A DNA stretch of 64,000 bases. It comes from Choristoneura fumiferana. Its lineage: Eukaryota > Arthropoda > Insecta > Lepidoptera > Tortricidae. The notes beneath the pieces were generated by a model. It did not search any database and was not told the origin of the DNA. It saw nothing but the letters and a program-made list of their open reading frames with translations. A program made the translations under genes and the position numbers. Numbering within the stretch: the first letter of the stretch is position 1; each line of letters begins with the position of its first letter. The stretch covers positions 8,603,708 to 8,667,707 of the forward strand of contig NC_133481.1 in NCBI RefSeq assembly GCF_025370935.1, read 5' to 3'. Below, piece after piece: positions 36,901 through 48,900 of this stretch.

Positions 36901-39900
36901 ACCTCAATATAACAAACCTCAGTTCAACGAATTATTTGATAAAGCGAATATTTACTTGTTCCCTTCCGATTTGTTATATCGAGGTTGCACTGTAGTAAGT
37001 ATCTCAAATAAGTTTCTCATTTGCCAGATCGCGTTTATGCTATAAGTTTTCCCATTGCTTTTTCAGCGGCTACTTGCGCTTTCTTTATTAAAGCTACCTT
37101 AGGCCGTCTTGCAGGAAAAAATAAATCTAGATTTATAAGTTATCCAGGTTTAAGCTTGACAGTTTCATACAATTTGACACTACTAAACTGAGCTTAACGC
37201 TAACTCGAGATTTATGTGTTTACTCCAAGTGGGCCATAGTGTTTAAATATCACGATAAAGTACTGAAATCACTAGTTGACTGCAACCTTCGTGCCGACAA
37301 ACCTGACGACCCCAATGTAAGTTAAAATAAATCAATCTATTGTTTGTTCCTCGTCAATGATCGTCATCTTCTAGGTAAACCTTTATGGTTATGTAAAATA
37401 TCGCACTTTTTCAAAATACCTAATAATACCATCAAAGTTAAGTACATAGCGGAATTTAGAACAAATACAATACGGAGACTTTTCTATATTAATACGGTAT
37501 TTGAACATTTTGTATTATGTTTTATAAATTAAAACTTCACAATGCCTGTTATCGAATAGAAAAACAATTTTTAAGCTACCTTTACAAATAACAAAGTTAT
37601 AAAGGTTTGAAATTCAAGATTAGACAGAGAAATACATACTGACATGTGACGTCACACGCCAGTGCCGCCATACTTGCCGCATAGAGAAAAGCGTTTGAGA
37701 AAGAGACAGGTATATAGATTTTTCGAAAGTCTTATGTGAAATTCATCATCATCATCATCATCATGTCAGCTGAAAGACGTCCACTGCTGGACATAGGCCT
37801 CCCCCAAGGCTCTCCACTCAGACCGGTCTTGTGCTTTCCGCATCCACCGCGATCCCGCGATCTTAACCAAGTCGTCGCTCCATCTTATTGGAGGCCTACC
37901 GACAGCTCTTCTCCCGGTCCGCGGACGCCATTCGAGAACCTTCTGGCCCCATCGGCCATCAGTCCTGCGAGCAATGTGCCCCGCCCACTGCCACTTTAGT
38001 TTCGCAATTCTTCGGGCTATGTCGGTAACCTTAGTTCTACTGCGGATATCATCATTTCTAATTCTATCCCGCAGAGGAACCCCGAGCATAGCCCTCTCCA
38101 TAGACCTCTGAGTGAGTTTGAGTTTTCTCATGAGGCCCATCGTTAGCGCCCACGTCTCAGATCCGTATGTCATCACTGGCAACACACACTGGTCAAAGAC
38201 TTTTGACTTCAAACACTGCGGTAATTTGGACGAAAAGACACTGCGGAGCTTCCCGCACGCTGCCCAGCCGAGTCGGATTCGACGAGTGATCTCTTTCTCA
38301 AAGTTGGACCTACCTAACTGGACCGTTTGTCCCAGGTATACATAGTCGTCAACAACTTCGAACGCAGAGTCTCCGACTACTACGGGAGTTGGTACAACAT
38401 GAACATTCGTCTTGAAAGTCATGTCTAATGTTCATGTTGTACCAAATCCCGTAGTAGTCGTGGACAAGAGTCCATGTTCATTTTCAGGCCAACTCGGTCG
38501 AAAAACTCTACTGAGGTCAGCAAGCATAGCACCGATGTGAAATTAATAACGAGTTTTTTTTTTGAAGGAAATTATTGTGAGGAAACCTTCATAAACCTAC
38601 GAAGCAATTCAATGGTGCGTGTAAAGTACAAAACAAGCACTGAGCCCGCGTGGAAACTACGGCCCAAGGCCTCTTAGTCTATAAGGAGAGCTGTGCATGA
38701 TCGTAGCATGATCATATGGGCATGATGTAGTGAAAGTAAGGAATGGTCCAGAATTAGCTGTCACCAGCGGCGAGCAACAAAGAGGCACACCTACATATAT
38801 GTATAACCTTAAATTAATGAACGGATCTGATGACTAACGAGCGGGGCTTGGCCCACTTGGTGCAGATCCGGATAAAATACACAGCTTCATAATCTATGGA
38901 ACATTATATGTTGATATTAAATTTTACTATGTTACCTACTATATTATATGCTAGTAGACTAGATTATGCCCGAGGCTTTGCCTCTGCGGAAAATAAAAAA
39001 AAACCGGCCAAGAGCGTGTCGGACACGCCCGAAATAGGGTTCCGTAGCCATTATGAAAAAATTAAGTAATATTTTTCCAAGGATTTCGTATTTTGTATCT
39101 ATCATCTCTATTTCTATTGTTATTGACACAAAATTAAAGATGACAGCTACTGGGACATTGACCAACACTCCGACCTACCTTAATACCCTTACATAGTGAC
39201 CTATATTTATTCATCAGTGTAGTTCCCGTATGAACCAATCTTTGTAATTGTACTGGGTGTATATTAGATGTCAAAGCTTTAACATTTATCATTGTTCTTA
39301 TGTTTGTCACGAATAAATATTTTCTTTCTTTCTTTTCTTTCTTTCTTTATCATGCGGCCTTAAACTGACCACATTATTATTATAATGTACGAAATTTCAC
39401 AATTACCTGTCTCGTGCTGGTTTTACAGAAAACCTGGGGTGTAAATATTGCCATGCTGACCGAATTATTGCCAAGTTTTCGCTCTAATATGACTATATAG
39501 ACTGCTATGCTATGTGGAAGTCATATAATTTTTACTTGGATAGTAGGTATGTTCAGAATAACAGCATTTCAGCAAAAGAAGTCGCGTGTTCGTTAATTAA
39601 AGATTTTTGAAGCTGACTGTACCTATAACAACATTAGCGACTACAGTACGGTTACATGACGGGCATTAGTTAAACTATTGACTTTGGCCATTTATTTCAT
39701 CTCGCTAACTGTTGATTTCTATTGTAATACCTAAAATTTGGCTAATACATTAAAACACAATGACTTGGCTAATACACACTGAGTTACTGACTTTACATAA
39801 AATCAAAACTTTTTAAAAATATTAAAAATATTGAAAAAAAAATAGGATATCGTACAGTGGTAGAGTTAAGAAGGTATACTTTAAGCGCCACTTTCTCCGT

Positions 39901-42900
39901 TAGTATTTAATTACATCTTTGTCGTAAAATTCTTGAACACGGCAAAAGTTTAATGTTTTAGTTCCTTTTTTCCCGTTCTTTATTAAATTGTTTACTGTTG
40001 TACTCTAAAGGAAATTATTTAAAATACTTCAACAAGATGTAAACACCCTCTTTTATAGCAATAGTAAAAGTTTTGTGACCCCTTTTCATTTACACCCTGC
40101 GATGTGACTTGTGAATATAACAACCGCAATGTCACACACTAACGAAGGTTAGCTAATCAAATCATCATATTACGTGCTCTTGTTAACAAATTGACAACGA
40201 GTTGATTAGGTAAAAGTGATCGTCAAGAATATACGCATTTCAACAAGAAAATATGAATTCAAACTTCAAACTTCTTTATTTGCACAGAATAATACAGTCA
40301 AAAAGATGGTTGATTATAATTATAACTTAGGTACTGTTCGAAACTTATTCTACTATAACTATTATCTTATATAATATATAAAAATGAATCCCTATTCCCT
40401 TGCTCACGGCATCACGCATTTCGTATTTGTTGTGTTCGCTATTGTCAGGAGAAGGTTCTTATAAAATAAGACATAGAAAATTAAAAAAAAACTAGACCGG
40501 GGGCGAAGCCGCGGGCACCAGGTAGTTTATTATATAAAAAAATACTAGCATGCAAATTTTATAAACTATTAGAAAGGAATATGTTTACATTATAATACTA
40601 ATCCTTGCGTAACAATTTCTTAAGCTATTTCGGAACTTATAAACGGCAACTGTTGCAAATCAAAGAGGCAATTTATTAAATAGCTTCATGCACATTGTGT
40701 AGCACTGCTTGGAGTAGAAAGCCGTCCTAGGCACTCGTCCATGGACCAGCCTCCCAGGATTTCTGGTATTTATTTTGAGGAAATGCAGTTTTTGCCGTTT
40801 TAAATAAATTTATTACGCTTTTCATTTTAATTTGTTTATTTTTTAATTTTATTATGTTTTCATTGTACATAGTTATTTACGGGTTTACGGGTTTCAACCG
40901 CCTTACTTTCGTGGTCACATTTTTTATGAATCGGCTGTGGATTTTCATGACGTTTTCGATTATTTGTTGGAATTCCTATACTTCTACCAGATAGCTGAAA
41001 ATTTGTATCAGAATCGTCTGTTATTTTTACAGAAAAGTGTCCACGAAAATGATTAGGAAACAAACGCTCGAACAATGGCCCTTACCTCAGCAATGTTTTA
41101 TTTTAGTCTGAATATTAGGTAGAGGCTATTATTTTCGTAATATCAAAGTAATATGATATTAATAAGACAAAAGATATTTGATAAATAAGTATAGCATATC
41201 AACTTTCTTAATATCTAAATATTGCTGACATACCTCGATAAAGAGAGATAAATATTTGTTTTGGGTAAATAAAAAATATACATATTAAACATAGAGATTT
41301 TTATTAATCATATTCAGGCACGCTAAAACTCTGACAAATACATACAAAGAAAGAATAACTGTCTCGTTTAATTCCCTCTATATAATGTTGGACTGTATTC
41401 AACGTGTTAATATAATTTAAGCTCCTACCTAAAAAGAAGCAGAAGATGATATAAAGAGTGTAAATGCCAAACCAATTGGTGATTTGGTGAAGCATATAAG
41501 TAAAACTTTGAGCGGTGGCAGGTGGAATGGGGGTAGGAACAGTGAGCCGCAAAAAGGTTTGATTGATGTTAAAAGGGTGAGTGATAGAGTAATAGCTGTT
41601 AAAGTAATGTAGGAGAATTTGGTTGAGAGAGTGATACATAGCGGAATAGTGTGAACATTCGGGATTCATAAATAAGTCAAATATTTACAAGCTTAGGGTA
41701 AGGTGAGCGTTAAGGTGAACTTGTTTTTATGTGTTTTCTTGAAGCAATTTCTTGGGTGACTGGTGGGAAACTTTACTGTTGGGAAGAATATAAAAGTAGG
41801 GTTAATACAACTTGTAAAAAGATGGATAAAGTAAGGGATTTAGAACCATATAACATTGAAAGGGCGCCATTAAAAAAGTTGCTTCTCTAATAAAAATACT
41901 TAGAAAAAAGCGACGAGATACATGTTTTGAAATCTGCAGTCCAGCAGAAATGATCAAGATGCCATTTAAAATTGAATCACGACGTTACTGTAATGTCTTC
42001 CTCGAAAAGATGAAAATAATTAAAGTGTATATTTATGCTAAGTGCACGAAAATTGCTATTCTAGGTAATTTCATGCAATAAATGTTGGTGAAAATTTTAT
42101 GACTGCTATTATAATTTGCTTATTTTTATATTATAATTTACTATTAAGTATAATTCTCTACTCGGTACAAACAAAAAGTGAAAACACAAATATTTTCAAG
42201 TGCAGTTTTAGATTTATTTTTCAGTTAGGAGTGAAGATAAAGTTCAAAATAAGTTGTTGGTGAAATGTATTTCAAAAGAGCTTTCTAACAAAACAACCTT
42301 TGCCTTACCTGCATACGTTTACTAGAAAGCTCTTACAAGTATTGCCCCCATTATATGTGAGCAAACATTCGAAATGGGCAATATGTTTGCTTGTAACATT
42401 GCTTCCAGTTACAATCTACGTAGCAAAGTTGCCGTACCTTCTACAATGTAGGTATGCAGCTACAAAGCTTACTTACTTACTCGTATATAAACAAATACAA
42501 TTTGTAATTTAAATAATACTTTTGATTGCTTGGAGGGACTCGAATGAATATCATGTTGTTATTTTTAAATTTAACATTGTTAAATTGCTTCTGTATCGCT
42601 ACAGGCATTTGCTTTAAACACAACGTTTAATTTACTCACTGCTGATTTAGTGTACCGTGTGCATGAGATATTATTTATTCAATATAGGTAAGTAATTAGG
42701 TCAAAAATAATAATATCAATTAATCGACATAATAATGTACAGTCTGTCTAAAAATATACTAGTGGCTTTGTGAGTGGGTATAGTACAAAACGGAACTAGT
42801 TTAAAACTAAATAAATTTACACCGCTCACCTTACGGGTAAAACACCCATAGTAGCTCCATCATTTTGATAAAAAAACCTAAATCTGAATCGACAAAAAAA

Positions 42901-45900
42901 ACATATAAGTCATTATCGAGCCCGCTCACATACTTTCACTAAAATCCGTTGAGATCAGTGACCTGTAGAGGAGAACGGTTAGCCGGACATACGAAAGCAC
43001 TCTTGGCCTCGCCGGAAGACCTTCGCTGACTCCACCTCAGGAGTCCACATTTATGCCGAGGCGGGACCTTTTCGTGCACACATGTAAATTTTAATTAATT
43101 TATTATTTTATATTTAATTTAAAAACTTTTTTTATTTCCACTCTTTTTGTAATATTTATGTAGTTATCATATTATGTGTGTGTCGAATAAACTTTTTCAT
43201 TTCATTATTTATTTTCTTGGCCTAGCAGACACGGACACGCTGCGCTCGCGCTTCGCGCTACATTGCTAAATAAATACCGATAAGTTTTCAATAAGTAGTT
43301 TTTTGTAACTCTACATGTTTGCGAAACCTAGCCTGATGTATATGTCGGCGGCCGATCGTAAAATCCGCCAGATCACGAAATTCCTAGGCCTATCGTGTAA
43401 TGGCGCCTTTTCATGATATGCCTAAAAGTTGGCCAGGCATAATCACGATGTGCCTGAGAAACAATACGGCAGATCGATTAGAGCAACGCATTAGTCGATA
43501 TTCCTAGCTCTATACCAGGCACATCGTCATGTCCCGAAAAAAGTATAAATTTAGGTACCTACGACGAGCGAAGCGAGCAGTGGTTAGTATGAATTGTGAC
43601 CACAACGCACGAGCCGAGCGAGCGAAGCGATCGTGCCGCGGCAGTGGCCGGCGAAGTGCCAGAACCGATATAGCGGCGTTTCATGATATGCCTAGGAATT
43701 TCATGATCTGCCTAAACGTCACTAGGCAAATCGTTAAACGGTGAGTTTTGAATGATAGGTATGGCGGATGTCCCTTAACCAATTCATGAAAAGGCGCCAT
43801 TGCACGATATGTCTAGGAATTTCGTGATCTGACGGATTTTACGATCGGCCGCCGACATATACGAGTACATAATTTTAGACGTGGCTGTACAAGCGTTTGA
43901 TGACTAAAATCACTGGCTAATGAATGACTTGACTAGATTTTATCATTATATTATGTTTGTTATTGCGCTACCAATCAAACATACCATATTATGCTAACGA
44001 ACATAATGAGTTCTAAACAGTCTTGCATGAAAAAACCTTTCGAAAACATTTATTTATTTCACCAACTCATATAATTATCACTACAGGTGCTGCCTAACAT
44101 TTTGTTCATATATACGTACGCAGTACATACACGTACGTATACATAGAGTACGTATGAGTACGTATTTGCAAGCTCGTAGAGACACCATACCGCGCTGAAA
44201 AATTGCGACAAAATGCCTCGTAAATGTCGTTTGCTGACTGGAAAAATATTGCACGCTGGGAACATTATAATACTCGTATACTACCTACCTCTATGATATT
44301 GGATAAAGCTTATACATACAGACAAAGAATCGCTGCTGTAAAACTTTTAGTTAGGCTGTTAAAAAAATCACCAATAGAATCACTCCACAATTTACTCAGC
44401 GCTGCTTTCATAATTAGTGGATTTTTACTGCACACGCCGCTGTTTTTCCTCGCTTTGCTCTCGTAGATGCCATCTTTCTTTCGAGGCAAAAACGATCCAC
44501 TGGGCATTTATGGGTTGTTAACTAGGTCGAACAAAAAATGGCTCTTAGGTACCAAAACATCTAACTAGGCAAACTCCATACTAGTTACATCGAGAAATAA
44601 AATGACATAAATCGTGTAATGATGTAACTCGCAACTACTTTTTATAATATTGAGCACTTATTTTCCTTCATTGAAAAACTGAGGAGACTTATGTACATAT
44701 TTATTTTGAAAGAAAGAAAGAAAAAAAAAATATTCATCACATTTTACAAATTAAAGAAAAAGAAAAAAGGAAATAAAGACAAATTTTGTCACGAAATGGT
44801 CCCAATTCAGCATGATGTCAACCTTGCGGCCGACGCTGGTCTTCCGTTGGAACCATTTAGGAAACTTATGCATCAACAATGAACTCGACAACTAAAACAA
44901 TTTTTTCACAGTACACAAATCTCACAATCACAAAATATAAATAAAAGAAAAAAGAACAATGTGCACATCTGTATAGGCCTATTACCTTTGCCAATCATTC
45001 AATATTTAATTATTGACGTGCTTGCTAACCGACTCCAAAAAAGGGGAGGTTATTAATTCGGGTTATAATTTTTTTTAAGGTTTGTTACCTCAGAACTCCG
45101 TCATTTATGAACCGATTTCATTTTTTTTTTTCGTCTAGAAATGCTTTAAATTAAATCCCATAAGAACCAAATCAGGATCTGATGATTGGATACTAAGAAA
45201 ATCGAGGGAACTGTACAAATATTGTAGGGACTCCTATTGTAATTTTGATATTTAGTAGTAATTCGTGCATTTGCTCTTGAAAATAATCATTTGGTGAAAT
45301 GGAACTTATGATGACGAAGACCACATTTGACCAACGGAGCGACTACCCAATAACAAGTACTTCACGGGTTGAATTTCAATTACTTTAACACAGTTGCTAA
45401 GCAATTTATGCTCATCGTAATGCATATGGTGAAATGGAATGGGTGATGAAGCACCAGGACTCCTCAATAATCAACGTCTGAAAAAGCAATTTTTCGTAAA
45501 AGGTGACGAGCAGTTGACATTAAACTACGTATTGTATCTTAGATCTTTTAGGTACACTAAAAAGCTTGATTTTTTATTATTATAGCAGGAGTGATTGAAG
45601 TATAAATAGTATGGAGGTGAGGTAGATGACTATAGGTGCTCACTCCTGCTGGCTCGTGCTGAGGCACCGACTTCAGACTGGTAGAAAATTATTTTCATGG
45701 TTTTTAGGGTTCCGCACCTCAAAAGGAAAAAACGGAACCCTTATAGGATCACTTTTTTCCGTCTATCTGTCTGTCTGTCAAGACCCTTTTTCTCGGGAAC
45801 GCGTGGAGGTATCAAGCTGAATTTATATCAAATACTGAGGTCTACTATCCCTTGGCGCTGTGAAAAAATCAAACTTCTAAGCCAACGCAATCAAAAGATG

Positions 45901-48900
45901 CAGCCGTTTAGGTATGCTGCAAATTTCCGCAAATTTTCGAAACTCGCAAGGGAATCAAAACCTACAGGGTAGGTACCGGTCTCAGAATGAAATTTGGTCA
46001 GAAAAGTCTGAAAATTATTTTTAGTCTGTCTGTAAATAAATGCACTGCTGCGTACTTTTATAGGGACACTGGAGTGTTAAATTGCTGGAAGCGAGAAAAA
46101 TTGATGATTTTTTATGTCTGTCTGTAAATATTAATGACCAATATAATCTGACCCCACACTGCGTACATTTTGCTCAAGAGTAGGGCTCTGTATACACTGG
46201 AGGTGTTAAATTGCTCGGAAAAAGCGAGAAATATCTTCAAGACACGATTCCCGTTTACTTACATACCTATAAATGTGTACGGAACCCTCAGCGCGCGAGT
46301 CCGACTCGCACTTGCCCGGTATTTTGTAGTCAGTTCAATTTTTCGTGATAAATTGTTGTTTTATCACGAAAATCTTGATTTTTTGTCTGTCTGTAAATAT
46401 TAATGACTATAATCTGACCCCACACTGCGTACATTTTGCTCAAGAGTCTCTGTATACACTGGAGGTGTTAAATTGCTCGGAAAAAGCGAGAAATATCTTC
46501 AAGACACGATTCCCGTTTACTTACATACCTATAAATGTGTACGGAACCCTCAGTGCGCGAGTCCGACTCGCACTTGCCCGGTATTTTGTAGTCAGTTCAA
46601 TTTTTCGTGATAAATGTTGTTTTTCACGCTTTTTATTTAGAAACAATACTTATAATCTTTTCGAATATGAGGATCATTCACAATGGAAATGTATTAAAAA
46701 TAACACTAACAATTGAAATAACACTACTAGTGCTGAAATATTGTATTTTTTCTGAGTCTACGTAAATAGAAACGACGATTGACGATATTCAGGATGGACA
46801 GTTTTCTTTGTTGTTGTATTTCAAATGGTATTTTTTTTGCTTGGGCGCATAATTTCGAGCTGTCGAGTTTCTATTTGTACTCAATGACAGTAAATCGCTG
46901 TATCGTTTGAAAACATCCGTCTGTTTTGTGTGTAGTCAGTGTTTCAAATTATCCGTATATTCTGTGTGTAGTCTGTGCCCATTACAATTATTTTAACATG
47001 AGCGCTACCCATTGTGCTATCTCGTATCCGCCGCAAATTCGTGCAGAACATTGTTCTTAGTGAATATCGCCTGATATCTTATCCTGTCCGGGGTACCTAC
47101 CTGCTTTTTGGTCCTTATCTAAGCAAGTAATGTTAATATTTAAAAGGTTAGACAGGCTTTCATGGCCACCGAAATGTATTTTAATACATCACATTTTGCA
47201 GTGCTGATTTATTCATTCTCTTAGTAGCGCTTATATACCTATCTATAGATGTTTATTAACTAAAGCTTAACAATCTAAACTAGACTCAAGAAAATTTATG
47301 ATAAACAATTGAAACGTACTTAGTACTCCGGATGTTTGAACTGTTAGTGTTAAATACGGAATTGAGGCCGTATTGGCTAACTACGTTTCTGGCGCTCGCG
47401 ATCGCAATCAAATGACAGTTTTCGCATATAATCTGTCGTTTGATTGCGATCGCGACGCGAGCGTCAGAAACGTTAGGCAATACTCTGGTCTTCAAAATTA
47501 TACACTCCGAGCTACTGAGCTAAAATGACACTTATTTGGATATATTTACCGTATATGCTTCCTGACTGATGAGCCCATAACACATTTTTTCTTAACTAAG
47601 AAAGCATGTTTTGCTTGCCTACTGGTGATCATTACCACCTCTGGATACTTACAGCACTAGAGGATTGCTGTTGGATTGCCAGTCTAGAGGGCTAAGATAG
47701 CATACCCCATACTTCAGTAATTTCACTGGCTCTCGTACTCTCCACGCCGGAACACAGCATTACGATCACTGCTAGCGAATAAGACTGAATTTACACAAGA
47801 TCCTTCCACCCTCAAAACCTACGTACGTCCCGCTAAACCTACACTTAGTTTTTTCAGCATGCATGTAACTATATAAATGTACTAGTAGAGTAGTAGGTAT
47901 GCATGACCCTATTGTTTATGACCGTAGGCGTCGAAAGTGCGACGTGAATCTGTGACCTGTGATCGAAACGATTAATGGCACCCCAGCGAAATCCCTGGCT
48001 TATTATTAACACACGCGGGACTATCCGCGTCGTTAATTATGCCTCAGTACCTGTTGTGACATCAATGAGCTCTGGATCATTAGGGATGATTAAAGATTTT
48101 GCCTATACATTGATTTGGCTATCGGTCGGACAAAGGGCAAGCCTTAAGTAAATCTGACTGCGAACTAGATCTGGATAAGGTTAATCAGTCTCTAACATCT
48201 ACATTAGGGTGACCTGTTTAACAGTTAACCACATAAAATTCAAACCATCACATCTCGTTATTTTTTGTTCAACATGAACTTTTTTCCATTCTAGTCAATA
48301 GTTCGTTGGCTGCATATTGGCATTAAAGAAATGATCATTTTCTCATACATTTTTGAGATAATAATCCTATTTAAAAAAAAGAGAATTGGTTAACTGTGTC
48401 CACACTGTCGTACACTATTTACCGAGGGGGTTTGTAACAGTTAACCATGGAGTACACATTAATCACCAAATACGATAAATTACTAATTTTGAAATAAGAA
48501 CACCATTAGTTATGAAATAGACCTTTCATTTAATATTAAAGGGTATTTTTATCAAAATCAACTACAAAATATAACTTTCTTACACTAATTAAGAATAAAT
48601 TAACTTTTTAAGTAAAATCAACAATCAGACTTATGGTTTTGAAAATTACTTGGCTTTAAAAGCATATCTTTTATACTTGTCATTATTAATCTTTATTAAT
48701 AGGTTTTTTTATATCTCAAATACAATATTTGAAACATTATGATGCTTGACAAAGTATACAACTAGGGAGATCCATTTAGTTTACAATATAATCGAACTGT
48801 TTGGGTACCTAAGTTAGCATTTTTTAGTAGCCTTTCTTATGCTCATCCCACCTTGAACTAATTCCATCTAAAATACAAATAAAATTTATAAAACTCCACA

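Noticed and set aside
41304..41669. 121-codon open frame on the minus strand
   Set aside because: Longest frame besides the RTE fragment, but it shows no recognisable domain and has low-complexity composition (purine-rich on the other strand). It lies deep in a beat intron without splice or promoter context.
46170..46716. Two overlapping open frames encoding nearly the same peptide
   Set aside because: The similarity comes from a tandem duplication of a noncoding dispersed repeat, not from a gene family.
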